Source: Dysgonomonas sp. 511
GTDB taxonomy: Bacteria > Bacteroidota > Bacteroidia > Bacteroidales > Dysgonomonadaceae
Assembly (NCBI RefSeq): GCF_010501105.1
Contig: NZ_QVMQ01000017.1
Span: 1-64,000, forward strand
Length of the DNA: 64,000 nucleotides
Reading direction: 5' to 3'
The translations under genes were made by a program, and so were the position numbers. Positions 1 to 8,931 of this stretch are shown piece by piece (within the stretch, counting starts at the first letter, position 1; every line of letters begins with the position of its first letter). The notes beneath the pieces are model-generated. The model saw nothing but the letters and a program-made list of their open reading frames with translations. It did not search any database and was not told the DNA's origin.

Positions 1-117
1 CTTTTAACACTCAAAGATAACTATTTTACACTAAATAACAATGAAAAAAAAGAGTATCTTGTTAAATATCAATGAGTTGTATTTATTCAGTGAACCCTAC
101 ATATTTTTCTAAAATAA

Positions 118-166
118 AAATAAAGGCCTGAACCCGGAGTTTATCCTATGTATCAGACCTTTATTT
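118..166 (-). terminator. Intrinsic terminator of the 146-aa gene
   Basis: Arms at 118-131 and 153-166 form a 14-bp stem around a 21-nt loop, with one non-Watson-Crick pair. That pair is a G-U wobble only when read on the minus strand, and the minus-strand transcript runs on into a T-rich tract. Both points fit termination of the minus-strand gene that stops at 196. Confidence 0.6.
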
Positions 167-195
167 GGAAAGAAAAGTAGTGTGTATGTATATCG

Positions 196-636
196 TCAAC
201 GCTGGGCTATCAGGTCGTTATTGTTTACATTTACTTGTTGTACGGCAAGAAAATCGCCCTCACTATCGTAATCGTAAACCATCCTCTCCGATTGGTCTGC
301 CCACTTGTTGTTTTTCTTATCCCATTTGGTATGAGTGACATAAGCTATTACTCCATCCCGGTATTCATATTCGCTTTTCGATGCGTTGAGCCATCCTTTG
401 CGGCCATCCCATTTGTATTCGAGTTTAGACAGAAGGTTTCCACCATTGTCGTAATTATAAACACATTTCTTTTCGGCCTTGCCCATTTCCTTGTCGTACA
501 CCACGTATTCTTTAATTGTTCCCGAATCGGTTGTTGATACATTCGAATAGACAACTTTGTTTGGGTTTCCGGCATTAAGTACTGCTACTGATAAAAATGC
601 TGCCAAAAGTGTAACCAATAATATATTTGCTTTCAT
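196..636 (-). CDS. Small secreted DUF3836-like protein
   Basis: A 146-residue protein with an N-terminal signal peptide (hydrophobic residues about 5-20, ending near LNAG). The mature part is rich in Tyr, Trp, Asp and Lys and shows the degenerate unit Y-x-YD-x-x-GN followed by YxWD and W-x-x-x-x-KxEY. This resembles the Bacteroidales family I recall as DUF3836, of unknown function. The same motifs recur many times in the 799-residue protein at 3922-6321, so the two are probably related. It is single-gene, read toward the window start, with its own terminator. The function is unknown; a secreted or periplasmic location is likely from the leader. Confidence 0.7.
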   Translation of the reverse strand: MKANILLVTLLAAFLSVAVLNAGNPNKVVYSNVSTTDSGTIKEYVVYDKEMGKAEKKCVYNYDNGGNLLSKLEYKWDGRKGWLNASKSEYEYRDGVIAYVTHTKWDKKNNKWADQSERMVYDYDSEGDFLAVQQVNVNNNDLIAQR

Positions 637-833
637 GATTGTCGTTTTTTTGAGAGTTGCTCGATAAATTTTAATTAATTTTTCTTATTGAAGCGCTTTC
701 AATATATATGACGACAGAAGTATTAAGAAAGTTACAAATTATAGATAAAAAATATCAGAAAAAATGCATTTTTATCGCAATATGCTTATTATATGGATGT
801 TAATTCTTTTTATATTTATGTAATATAATATTG

Positions 834-1556
834 TTATTCTATAAATTCCGGTATGAAATTGAAAATGTTGTAATCTATAAACCTCTTAGCTCTTTTGCCA
901 AGCGATGTAGAAGATTCTTCTCTGTATTCTGTATTTCCCATACTTTCCATCATTTGCTTTTGCACCTCTACTTGTTTAGAGTAATCTTCTTTTAGCTGTT
1001 CTATGCACTGCTGATATTTATCTGTTTGCTTAAAAGCTTTAAGTTGTTGCTTCTTAAAATTTTTAAATTCGCTTCTCTTCAAATTCTTTTCTTTTACAAT
1101 ATTTCCATCTTTTATCTCAAACATACAATATTCATCATATTCAAAAGGCATAGGACTCTTTTCTTTATTTTTTCCTCCCCAGAAAATACCAGTAAACCAA
1201 TCGGCTTTTACTCTTTTAGAGTCAGGAAAAATTGTATGCAAAACACTAGTATAATTTATATGGTACGTCGAGTCTGTTTCATTATATGATATTGTCTCCA
1301 CATTCGTTAAGAATAATTGATCGTCTTCTATTTCGAATGTTGCAATATAGCCTCTCCAAAGAGCAGTAGAAGTCAGCTGAAAATCAGGTTTCTTATCAGG
1401 ATTTTTTATAAAAAAATCTTCCAGATAAAAGTTGCCCGGATTATATTCCTTTCCATTGTAAATCAATTTGTCCGGGATCTGGATAGTTGCATAGACTGCT
1501 AAATAACTAATAAAAAAGAAAAGCGATAAGGATACAAGCTTTTTCATAGTGGTCAA
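834..1556 (-). CDS. Secreted protein of unknown function
   Basis: A 240-residue protein. The start may be Met1 (1556) or Met4 (1547), because the signal peptide fits best from MKKLVSL, with a hydrophobic core to about residue 22. After cleavage, a conserved-looking stretch IPDKLIYNGKEY begins the mature protein. A basic, Gln/Lys-rich and probably helical segment lies near residues 160-205. I see no catalytic motif or lipobox. It lies between two other minus-strand genes with 197 bp downstream and 87 bp upstream, the latter holding the proS terminator, so it is probably transcribed alone. I do not recognise a family. Confidence 0.6.
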   Translation of the reverse strand: MTTMKKLVSLSLFFFISYLAVYATIQIPDKLIYNGKEYNPGNFYLEDFFIKNPDKKPDFQLTSTALWRGYIATFEIEDDQLFLTNVETISYNETDSTYHINYTSVLHTIFPDSKRVKADWFTGIFWGGKNKEKSPMPFEYDEYCMFEIKDGNIVKEKNLKRSEFKNFKKQQLKAFKQTDKYQQCIEQLKEDYSKQVEVQKQMMESMGNTEYREESSTSLGKRAKRFIDYNIFNFIPEFIE

Positions 1557-1581
1557 TATTTACGATTAGCTATAGAAAAAT

Positions 1582-1636
1582 GAAGGTATATCATTTCGGG
1601 AGACAAAAACGAATGTTTCCCTAACGATATACCTTC
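1582..1636 (-). terminator. Terminator of proS
   Basis: A perfect 11-bp stem (1582-1592 with 1626-1636) has inside it a second 8-bp stem that includes one mismatch or wobble. On the minus strand the hairpin is followed directly by a run of five T. It lies 8 bp beyond the proS stop codon. Confidence 0.7.
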
Positions 1637-1643
1637 TTATTTT

Positions 1644-3125
1644 TTAGTAAGCCCTTGCGAATATTACGCGCTGAGCCGAAGGCTTGCCTGTTACCATACA
1701 TTCACCCGGAGTCTTATCACCCTCGAGAGGAATGCAGCGTATAGTAGCTTTGGTTTCGGCTTTCACCTTTTCTTCTGTTTCAGGAGTACCATCCCAGTGG
1801 GCGAGGATAAAGTAACCTTCTTCTATTTTTTCTTTAAACTCATCGTATGTGTCTACCGTAATAGTCCTGCTGGCGCGGAAATCGAAGGCTTTCTTGTAGA
1901 TATTAGCCTGTATCTCGTCCAATAGATTTTTGATGTACACATCCAGTCCATCGCACGAAACAGTCTCTTTTGTCAGCGTATCGCGACGGGCAACCTCTAC
2001 GGTATTGTTTTCCATATCGCGTGCACCCATTGCCAGACGTACAGGAACACCTTTCAACTCGTATTCCGAGAATTTCCAGCCCGGCTTCTTGTTGTCGGCA
2101 TTGTCATATTTCACGCTTACGCCCAATGCCTTAAGCGATTTTACGATGCCGTCTACTTTCTCGTTGATGGCAGCCAGTTGCTCTTCTCCTTTATAGATAG
2201 GTACGATAACAACTTGGAACGGGGCAAGCTTTGGAGGAAGTACAAGCCCGTTGTCGTCGGAGTGAGCCATTATCAACGCCCCTATCATACGGGTAGAAAG
2301 CCCCCACGAAGAAGCCCATACATAGTCCATTTTACCCTCTTTGTCGGCAAATTTCACATCGAATGCCTTGGCGAAGTTTTGCCCGAGGAAATGCGAAGTT
2401 CCCGATTGCAAAGCCTTTCCGTCCTGCATCATCGCCTCGATGGTGTAAGTGTCTACAGCCCCGGCAAAACGCTCGGAAGCCGACTTCACTCCTTTGATAA
2501 CCGGCATAGCCATATGCTCTTCGGCAAACTGGGCATATACATTTATCATTTGCACAGTTTCGGCCAAAGCTTCCTCGCTGGTAGCGTGCGCAGTATGCCC
2601 TTCCTGCCACAAGAACTCTGCTGTGCGCAGAAAAAGGCGGGTACGCATTTCCCATCGCACAACGTTAGCCCATTGGTTGACAAGGATAGGCAGGTCGCGG
2701 TACGACTGGATCCAGTTGCGGTAAGTGTTCCATATAATTGTTTCGGAAGTAGGACGTACAATCAGCTCTTCTTCCAGTTTGGCTTCCGGGTCTACTACAA
2801 CCCCTTTGCCGTCGGGATCATTTTTCAGGCGGTAGTGGGTCACTACTGCACATTCTTTGGCAAAGCCTTCCACATGGGCGGCTTCTTTGCTAAGGAACGA
2901 TTTTGGTATAAATAACGGGAAATAAGCATTCACATGTCCTGTTTCCTTAAACATATCGTCCAGCTGCCGCTGCATCTTTTCCCAGATAGCATAACCATAA
3001 GGTTTGATAACCATACAGCCGCGTACTGCTGAGTTTTCAGCCAGGTCGGCCTTCGTTACAAGGTCTAAATACCACTGGCTGTAATCCTGACTTCTTGGCG
3101 TCAGTTCTTTCAATTCTTTTGCCAT
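1644..3125 (-). CDS. proS: Prolyl-tRNA synthetase, short archaeal/eukaryal-like type
   Basis: This enzyme charges tRNA-Pro with proline in the cytoplasm. At 493 residues it is the short ProS type without the roughly 180-residue editing insertion of the E. coli type. Class II synthetase motif 2 is seen around [15 protein letters not shown] and the following VVRWE, and the motif 3 region around [18 protein letters not shown]. The anticodon-binding domain follows ([12 protein letters not shown]) and the protein ends in a C-terminal extension finishing FARAY, typical of this type. Length and start ([19 protein letters not shown]) match the family. It is transcribed alone, with a terminator just downstream. 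Confidence 0.96.
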   Translation of the reverse strand: MAKELKELTPRSQDYSQWYLDLVTKADLAENSAVRGCMVIKPYGYAIWEKMQRQLDDMFKETGHVNAYFPLFIPKSFLSKEAAHVEGFAKECAVVTHYRLKNDPDGKGVVVDPEAKLEEELIVRPTSETIIWNTYRNWIQSYRDLPILVNQWANVVRWEMRTRLFLRTAEFLWQEGHTAHATSEEALAETVQMINVYAQFAEEHMAMPVIKGVKSASERFAGAVDTYTIEAMMQDGKALQSGTSHFLGQNFAKAFDVKFADKEGKMDYVWASSWGLSTRMIGALIMAHSDDNGLVLPPKLAPFQVVIVPIYKGEEQLAAINEKVDGIVKSLKALGVSVKYDNADNKKPGWKFSEYELKGVPVRLAMGARDMENNTVEVARRDTLTKETVSCDGLDVYIKNLLDEIQANIYKKAFDFRASRTITVDTYDEFKEKIEEGYFILAHWDGTPETEEKVKAETKATIRCIPLEGDKTPGECMVTGKPSAQRVIFARAY

Positions 3126-3163
3126 TTTATTCTAGTTTTATTGTTGTCTTGTAGCTTCTTTTC

Positions 3164-3180
3164 AAAAAGTAACAAAAGTA
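3164..3180 (+). repeat. AAAAGTAACA repeat, partial copy
   Basis: The segment AAAAAGTAACAAAAGTA matches the left part of the longer repeats at 3325-3365, 3416-3468, 16858-16909 and 16956-17009, but the right half is missing. Read on the minus strand it contains TACTTTTG, a fit to the TAnnTTTG -7 promoter element, so it may also serve proS. Confidence 0.5.
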
Positions 3181-3198
3181 CACAGTATATGACAAAAA
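3181..3198 (-). repeat. 18-nt word, inverted copy
   Basis: The reverse complement of this segment matches 3306-3323 with one mismatch, and 3615-3632 is a third, direct copy. The 3181-3198 and 3306-3323 copies bracket the nested palindrome at 3221-3280, so the whole 3181-3323 stretch may be one composite element. Confidence 0.5.
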
Positions 3199-3220
3199 AA
3201 AGATATTTCCTCAAAAGCCT

Positions 3221-3280
3221 GTAGGGGCGTAATATCTTACGCCCGATACAATCGACGGGCGAATAATAATTCGCCCCTAC
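3221..3280. repeat. Nested palindromic repeat, copy 1
   Basis: Two 25-nt arms (3221-3245 and 3256-3280) surround a 10-nt spacer. Both arms start or end with GTAGGGGCG or its complement, and each arm is itself a small palindrome (GGGCGnAA...TTnCGCCC). The two arms differ in their centres, but the changes keep each inner hairpin paired. The element is followed by AAAGCTCA, as in copy 2. It looks like a REP- or MITE-type dispersed element. Confidence 0.75.
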
Positions 3281-3324
3281 AAAGCTCATATTACAATGAT
3301 TCAAATTTTTGTCATGTACTGTGC

Positions 3325-3365
3325 AAAAGTAACACTTTTCGCCTGTTTTTTTGCTGTTACTTTTT
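3325..3365 (+). repeat. AAAAGTAACA palindromic repeat, copy A
   Basis: AAAAGTAACACTTTTCGCC is followed by a T-run and TGTTACTTTTT, so the ends form an imperfect inverted repeat. It is paired with copy B 50 bp downstream in the same orientation. Confidence 0.65.
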
Positions 3366-3415
3366 GGCTTTTAGCCTTGCGTGCTTTATTTTCCCATAAT
3401 CAGCAACTTATGCTG

Positions 3416-3468
3416 AAAAAGTAACAAAGGTAACACTTTTTAGCCATTTTTTGTATTGTTACTTTTTT
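3416..3468 (+). repeat. AAAAGTAACA palindromic repeat, copy B
   Basis: AAAAAGTAACAAAGGTAACA at the left and TTGTTACTTTTTT at the right enclose a TTTTAGCC and T-rich centre. It has the same layout as copies A and 16956-17009. Confidence 0.65.
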
Positions 3469-3733
3469 ACTTTGCAACTGAGCCGGCTTTTCCTATACTA
3501 AAGATAAAGATTGTATCGTTTTATGCAGGGACGAGAAAGGGGAAATGCAGCAGGAAATGTTATTCGCACGTCGATAGGATCGAGGGTGTCAAAAGTATTT
3601 CGAGAAAATATCATTTTTTGTCATGTGCTGTGAGGGTAGCTTATTTTTTCTATCCTTTAAGATTGGGTATAAAAGAGAATGTGGCGAGGGTAGGACAAAC
3701 GCATAAAAAAATAATATCCCCGTTTTGACTACT

Positions 3734-3799
3734 GTAGGGGCGAATTATCATTCGCCCGAAATAGAAAAAATCAGCGGGCGAATGATAATTCGCCCCTAC
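3734..3799. repeat. Nested palindromic repeat, copy 2
   Basis: A perfect 25-nt inverted repeat (3734-3758 with 3775-3799) has a 16-nt A-rich spacer. It shares the GTAGGGGCGAAT ends and the trailing AAAGCTCA with copy 1 at 3221-3280. Each arm is internally palindromic. Confidence 0.8.
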
Positions 3800-3921
3800 A
3801 AAGCTCAAAATTGAGTTCGAATAAATCTCATGTGTTTACCGGTGGCGAAGGCAAGAACTTGAAAAAACTGTAATATTTATTACTATCTTTACCAAGCTAA
3901 CATCTCAATCAAAAACTGCAT

Positions 3922-6321
3922 ATGACCAATAAATGCTTATTTCTTCTCATAAGCCTGATTTACTTGCCATTCGTACTAAGTGCTCAAGACTTATATTCCC
4001 AATTGCCATACTTCTTGCAACAAATGTCACAACCCGAACAGTTCTATTGCGATCCGCATTACAACGAACGAGGAGAGGCCGTGAAATATACAATAGGCGG
4101 TATATTGCAAATAGAATATACATACGACGACAACAAACGTCCGGTAAAGAAGAATCTTTATGTCGGTGATACATACGATGGCAGTTGGGGCTTAAATGCC
4201 GAGACATCCTATTCTTACTCGGAAGACCGACTAACAGAGGTTAATGTAATGGCTAAAAAGGGTTCCTTTAGCTTGATGGATTCAGTATATAATATAGTTT
4301 ATTCCCATAATGACAAAAAGAATATTGATACATTGAGAGTAAGTAGTGCCGACGCGTCTACTCACAATGGAATAATTAGACCCATTAGCGATAAAATAAT
4401 AGTCAATTATCTCAATAGATGGGGACAGCCCGACTCGTCTTACACATTTTATGCTAATATTAGCAACGAAAAACCTTTAAAGACTTTTTATACATACGAC
4501 AAACAGGGGAGATGCACCAAATCTGAAATCTTTGCAAGCGATTGGAACGGATATGAAAAAGTAGGATGGCTTACTGTTAAGTATGATAAAAATAAAACCA
4601 CCTATTCGCAAACGGATATACATACCCGCTTCAAAGAGAACTTCGTCGAAGGCGAAGACCCCGAAGAAGATTATGAAGTCAATTATTTGTATGAAATAGC
4701 TTACGACGACAAGGGGCGGATTACACATCAATATTTCAGAAGGGGTGATATGGTTATGCTCGAAGCACACCTGTCGTACGACAGCAGAGGACGCACAATA
4801 GTAGACAAAAGAAGAATAGAAATACCCGAAGCCATACAGCGGCACGTCGATCTTGTAGAATATACCATCGGCTATGAAGGCGACCACCAGCTTGCCGCTT
4901 ATTATATCCGAAAAGAAGATGAGAAAAATACGATAAAAACGAGGGAAACAGACATTATATATAATGCAGCTAACTTACCCGAAACCGTTATTGTGACAAG
5001 ATATGATGACGATGACGGGCTTTTTAACGAAGCCAACAGGTTTGAATATAAATACAATGAGAAAGGGCAGTTGACAAACGAAGCCACTTTCCGCAAAAAT
5101 GAACCTGATGGTGTATTTGAGAATCATACCAGGGAGATTTACGATTACGATATTTATGGCAATATCATAAAAGAAGAGAAATATTATCATTATCCCGAAG
5201 GGTGGAAAGGCGAAGAATATAAACTTTACGAATATGATGATAAGAAGCGTTTAATTTATACTGAATCTTTCGAATGGGAATACGCTACAGCCAATCACAA
5301 AGGCAAGTGGGGGAATAATTATAAAACATATGCAGAATATGATAATAATGGGCGGATAACACTTCTCAAGAACTATAATTGGGACAAATGGGATAAAAAA
5401 TGGAGAGGGCATACCAGTTACTCAAAAGTTTTTGATCAGGCAGGAAACATGATAGAAAAAACTGTCTACAAATGGAACCGCGAAAACGGCCAGTGGACAA
5501 ATGATACAAAAAGTGAATACGAGAATGTCGGTAACTCGAAAAAATCTACCCGGTTTCAATGGCTGTCGAAGGGCGAAACATGGCAACCGGTAAGATCGAC
5601 ACAAGTAATAGAAGAGTCGGAAAACAATAAAGAGTCTATCGTTTCCGAATGGGACAGGGATGCCAATCGCCTGCTTATAACAAGCCATGAAAAATGGTAT
5701 GTGGTAGACGACAGCCTCAAAGTAGAAGAAAAATTCTATCAGGATTATGACACAAAAGAACTGAAAGCAAGCCGTAAATACATAGGCTTTACAAGAAAAT
5801 ACGAGGATAGCACCCTACGCCATTTAGACGTTACATATACATGGCACGACCAGAAAAAAGACTGGGTGGGCAAAAGTAAATACCTGAGATGGTATGATGG
5901 AAAAGTGAAGAAGGAAGCCTCAGCCAGATACGACTCTATAACCGGCAGTTGGGTGAATAAGAAGATGCTTTTTGATGAACGCACAATGTACATCTGGAAA
6001 GACGATAAATGGCTGCCATACAAAAAAGAGGAAATAGAATACGACAATGATTATAACCGCACTCACTATATCAGCCTGTGGAATTGGCAGGAGGAAGACT
6101 GGAAACGATATCATTATTATCAAAAGTCGCCTGATGGCAATTATACATACTATTATAGCATTGATAATGAGACAGGCATCTGGCTTCTCAAGTTTAGAAG
6201 AAAACTTAGGGATTTTTATGCCGATGGCGAATATTATAACGAAGCCACCGGCGAATGGTCTACAGACCGGGTCGGTGCTACTATCAACTATGGCAAATTG
6301 GTTCATTTCAGTGTCGATTAA
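3922..6321 (+). CDS. Large secreted YD/DUF3836-like repeat protein
   Basis: A 799-residue protein with a signal peptide (hydrophobic about 5-20, cleavage near LSAQ). The rest is a chain of degenerate units of roughly 40-60 residues of the form YxYDxxGR or EYDxxGN, followed by a charged strand and a YxWDxxxxxW segment. This is reminiscent of YD/RHS repeats and of MORN-like hairpins, and the closest relative in this window is the 146-residue protein at 196-636. No C-terminal toxin-like or type IX sorting domain is obvious, and the last units simply end. It is likely exported. It is followed by an HAD phosphatase after 12 bp, so the two may be co-transcribed. The function is unknown. Confidence 0.75.
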   Translation: MTNKCLFLLISLIYLPFVLSAQDLYSQLPYFLQQMSQPEQFYCDPHYNERGEAVKYTIGGILQIEYTYDDNKRPVKKNLYVGDTYDGSWGLNAETSYSYSEDRLTEVNVMAKKGSFSLMDSVYNIVYSHNDKKNIDTLRVSSADASTHNGIIRPISDKIIVNYLNRWGQPDSSYTFYANISNEKPLKTFYTYDKQGRCTKSEIFASDWNGYEKVGWLTVKYDKNKTTYSQTDIHTRFKENFVEGEDPEEDYEVNYLYEIAYDDKGRITHQYFRRGDMVMLEAHLSYDSRGRTIVDKRRIEIPEAIQRHVDLVEYTIGYEGDHQLAAYYIRKEDEKNTIKTRETDIIYNAANLPETVIVTRYDDDDGLFNEANRFEYKYNEKGQLTNEATFRKNEPDGVFENHTREIYDYDIYGNIIKEEKYYHYPEGWKGEEYKLYEYDDKKRLIYTESFEWEYATANHKGKWGNNYKTYAEYDNNGRITLLKNYNWDKWDKKWRGHTSYSKVFDQAGNMIEKTVYKWNRENGQWTNDTKSEYENVGNSKKSTRFQWLSKGETWQPVRSTQVIEESENNKESIVSEWDRDANRLLITSHEKWYVVDDSLKVEEKFYQDYDTKELKASRKYIGFTRKYEDSTLRHLDVTYTWHDQKKDWVGKSKYLRWYDGKVKKEASARYDSITGSWVNKKMLFDERTMYIWKDDKWLPYKKEEIEYDNDYNRTHYISLWNWQEEDWKRYHYYQKSPDGNYTYYYSIDNETGIWLLKFRRKLRDFYADGEYYNEATGEWSTDRVGATINYGKLVHFSVD

Positions 6322-6333
6322 CACCCTCAAAAT

Positions 6334-7029
6334 ATGAAATATACCGATATACTTCTCGATCTCGACGATACCCTGATAGACACCGCCGCCAATACGAAAG
6401 TGACGGTAGAAGAGATTTACTACGATTATGGGCTGGATGCTCATTTCTCATCCTTTGCCGATTTCTTCACTTTCTATTATACCAATGTCAGCCGCTTGTG
6501 GGTGATGTACAACAAGGGCGAGATAAGCAAAGACGAGATTCAGCAAGAACGGTTTGCCGTATCGCTTCGCCATCTGCCGGGAATGACAGAGGAGCATATC
6601 CGCACTATCAATCTCGACTATATAGAGCGTATAATGACAAAGGGCGAATTGATAGAAGGAGCGATAGATATACTCGATTATCTGAAACCGAGATATCGGA
6701 TACATATACTATCCAACGGGTTCACCGAAATGCAGTACAAGAAGATGGACAGCGCAGGCATTGCTTTATCCTATTTCCACAACATTATCCTTTCGGACGT
6801 AGTGGGAGTAAACAAGCCTCATCCCGACATCTTTACTTTTAGCCTGAACGAGATACAGGCGACAGCCGATAAGGTGATAATGATAGGCGACAACCTGCAA
6901 ACGGACATAATAGGAGCATACAACAGTGGCATAGACCAGATATGGTTCAATCCTGACAATAAGCCTTCTCCGGAAATAGTGCCTACTTATATTGTTGGCA
7001 GGTTGGAAGAGATAAAACGTATCCTGTAA
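6334..7029 (+). CDS. HAD-family phosphatase, YjjG-like nucleotidase
   Basis: A 231-residue cytoplasmic HAD hydrolase. Motif I is DLDDTLIDT (residues about 8-16) with the nucleophile and acid/base Asp pair. Motif II lies in HILSNGF, motif III is Lys in VNKPHPDIF, and motif IV is MIGDNLQTDI. The helical cap between motifs I and II and the overall length match the YjjG group, which removes phosphate from non-canonical pyrimidine nucleotides. That substrate is inferred from family likeness. The gene starts 12 bp after the repeat protein. Confidence 0.85.
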   Translation: MKYTDILLDLDDTLIDTAANTKVTVEEIYYDYGLDAHFSSFADFFTFYYTNVSRLWVMYNKGEISKDEIQQERFAVSLRHLPGMTEEHIRTINLDYIERIMTKGELIEGAIDILDYLKPRYRIHILSNGFTEMQYKKMDSAGIALSYFHNIILSDVVGVNKPHPDIFTFSLNEIQATADKVIMIGDNLQTDIIGAYNSGIDQIWFNPDNKPSPEIVPTYIVGRLEEIKRIL

Positions 7030-7037
7030 ACAGAAAA

Positions 7038-7064
7038 AACGATAAGACAAAAAGCCTTACCGTT
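7038..7064 (-). terminator. Terminator of the flavodoxin gene
   Basis: A 9-bp stem (7038-7046 with 7056-7064) has one pair that is a G-U wobble only on the minus strand. The minus transcript continues into six T. It sits between converging genes and favours the minus strand. Confidence 0.6.
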
Positions 7065-7096
7065 TCCGCAATTTAGTGTAGATACTGAACTGGTAA

Positions 7097-7594
7097 TTAT
7101 GCCAGTTGCTTTTTCAATTCTTTTACCCAAGCTTCTATACGCGGGGCTGTTTCGTCATACTCATTGTCTTCGTCGAGAGCCAAACCCACAAAACGGCCAT
7201 CGACAACCGAGTCGGATTCGTCGAAAGTATATCCGTCGGCCGATACCGAACCTATAATGTCCACCTTGCTTTTCAGCGCTTTGTAGAGCACATACATCGC
7301 TCCGGCAAAGCTAGTAGAAAACGATGCGCTGTCGCCCAATCCGAAAATAGCAGCTTTCTTGCCTGAGAAATCCATCTTCTCAAACTTAGGCAGGAACATA
7401 TCCCAGTCGTCTTGAAGGTCGCCTACGCCCGTAGTCGAAGCACCCAGGATGTAGAAATCGTAAGGCTTCAACTCATCGGTAGTTACACTGTCAGTATTAA
7501 ACAAGTCGGCTCCGTCAAACTGTTCTTGTATTTTCTTTGCTACCGCTTCGGTGGCTCCGGTAGATGAGCCGTAAATTATTGCAATTTTACCCAT
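7097..7594 (-). CDS. fldA: Flavodoxin
   Basis: A 165-residue long-chain flavodoxin carrying one FMN as a low-potential electron carrier in the cytoplasm. The phosphate-binding loop YGSSTGATEAVA is at residues about 8-19. The isoalloxazine-binding loops are seen at GASTTGVGDLQDDW (about residues 53-66) and FGLGDSASF (about 87-95). The gene starts 33 bp after the MATE exporter on the same strand and may share its transcript. A terminator follows. Confidence 0.93.
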   Translation of the reverse strand: MGKIAIIYGSSTGATEAVAKKIQEQFDGADLFNTDSVTTDELKPYDFYILGASTTGVGDLQDDWDMFLPKFEKMDFSGKKAAIFGLGDSASFSTSFAGAMYVLYKALKSKVDIIGSVSADGYTFDESDSVVDGRFVGLALDEDNEYDETAPRIEAWVKELKKQLA

Positions 7595-7627
7595 AACAAA
7601 TTAAAAAAATAGAAAGCGTTAATAATA

Positions 7628-8923
7628 CTATCTGGAATTGTTCAAAATAGCGGGAGCCATAAAACTCTGCACTATCCCTCTTAATGCCAGATATATGATA
7701 AACGCAAACCATAATATATTGTTCGCGTAATAAGGATAAAATAAGTAATAGATAACAAAGAAGCCGGCAACAGCCACAAGCATGGAATTTCTCATTTGCT
7801 TCGATGCCGTAGCCCCGATAAATATGCCGTCCCACAAGAAAGCGGTGAAACTAGCTATAGGAATAAGCATAATCCAGAACTGGTAATTGCGGCTCAGGCT
7901 GATAATACTCGTTTTGTCGGTAAGGAAGCCGAGTATCTGCTCAAGGAATAATGCATATATAAGAGTGAAGATGCCTGCTATGGCTATTCCCCATACAAAA
8001 AGGGATTTTACCAGTTGCTTCAATTCTGTCCTTTTCCTTGCCCCGATAAATTTCCCCGTCAATGCTTCGGCGGCATAGGCAAACCCGTCCATCAGGTACG
8101 AGAACAATATGAACATCTGCATCAATAGGGCGTTTACTGCAAGAATGTCTTTTCCCTCTTTCGACGATGCCGAAGTAAAGAAAGTAGTGACGGTCACAAG
8201 TGCCATTGTGCGGATGAAGATATCTGTATTTACCTTGAAAAACGGAATGTACGATTTCAGGTTTGTAAGTATAGCTGTATTTACAAACTGTTTCAGCCCT
8301 CCATATTTGATATTCCAGATGACGAGCGAAGAAATGAAGCCTGTATATTGGGCGCAAACCGAAGCAAAGGCAACCCCTTTTATCTTCATACCAAAGCCAT
8401 AGACAAAAAAGAAGCTGAGAGCGATATTCACAATGTTGACCCCGATAGCTACCACCATCGGTATCTTGGCATTTTGCATTCCTACATACCACCCGTTGAA
8501 GGTGTACATACCCAATACGGCAGGTGCAGCCCATATATATACAGAAAAGTACTCCTGCGCATACGTCCTTACTGTTGGTTCTGCATTCAGCAGGTAGAAA
8601 CCGGCGTTGGCAATGAAGCATTGCAGCAGGATGATAAGCATCCCTGCTATCATGGCTACTGCAAACGATCGCATCAGTATATTTACCTGCTCCTGCTTGT
8701 CTTCTGCCCCGTATGATTGTGCAGTAAAGCCGCTGGTACCCATTCGCAGGAAAGCAAATCCCCAGTATATAAAGTTGAAAATCATAGTAGCCAGGGCGAT
8801 AGCACCTATATAATCTTCCGAATCGAGATGTCCCACAATATAGATATCCACCATGCCCAACAGGGGTACGGTGATATTGGATATTATATTGGGGATTGCC
8901 AGTTGTAAGATACTTCTGTTCAT
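7628..8923 (-). CDS. MATE-family multidrug/toxin exporter
   Basis: An inner-membrane antiporter of about 431 residues with twelve predicted membrane spans. It begins with MNRSILQLAIPNIISNITVP, the usual MATE N-terminus. The frame is open for 13 more codons upstream (to 8962), but the Met at 8923 is preferred. It starts right at the family N-terminus, and a consensus promoter lies so close upstream that the longer form would not be transcribed. The transported substrate cannot be told. It lies upstream of flavodoxin on the same strand and divergent from ung. Confidence 0.9.
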   Translation of the reverse strand: MNRSILQLAIPNIISNITVPLLGMVDIYIVGHLDSEDYIGAIALATMIFNFIYWGFAFLRMGTSGFTAQSYGAEDKQEQVNILMRSFAVAMIAGMLIILLQCFIANAGFYLLNAEPTVRTYAQEYFSVYIWAAPAVLGMYTFNGWYVGMQNAKIPMVVAIGVNIVNIALSFFFVYGFGMKIKGVAFASVCAQYTGFISSLVIWNIKYGGLKQFVNTAILTNLKSYIPFFKVNTDIFIRTMALVTVTTFFTSASSKEGKDILAVNALLMQMFILFSYLMDGFAYAAEALTGKFIGARKRTELKQLVKSLFVWGIAIAGIFTLIYALFLEQILGFLTDKTSIISLSRNYQFWIMLIPIASFTAFLWDGIFIGATASKQMRNSMLVAVAGFFVIYYLFYPYYANNILWFAFIIYLALRGIVQSFMAPAILNNSR

Positions 8924-8931
8924 AATAGCGG

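Larger units (their letters stand above)
3126..3921. other. Gene-poor divergent region with repeat elements
   Basis: These 796 bp separate proS (minus) from the 799-residue protein gene (plus). I see no convincing coding sequence. The space is largely filled by two kinds of palindromic repeat, described in separate entries, plus three copies of an 18-nt word related to TTTTTGTCATGTACTGTG. A weak candidate promoter for the plus-strand gene is TTG at 3859-3861 and TATCTTTA from 3884. Confidence 0.6.

Noticed and set aside
690..704. Near-palindrome TTGAAGCGCTTTCAA upstream of the 146-aa gene
   Set aside because: It is short and single, and no second copy or known regulator links to it, so chance cannot be excluded.
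2178..2915. A 245-codon plus-strand open frame opposite proS
   Set aside because: It is the antisense shadow of a clearly conserved synthetase gene and shows no protein family features.
3221..3799. The repeat region as a CRISPR array
   Set aside because: Only two copies, unequal spacing of about 450 bp, strong internal palindromes and no cas genes nearby.
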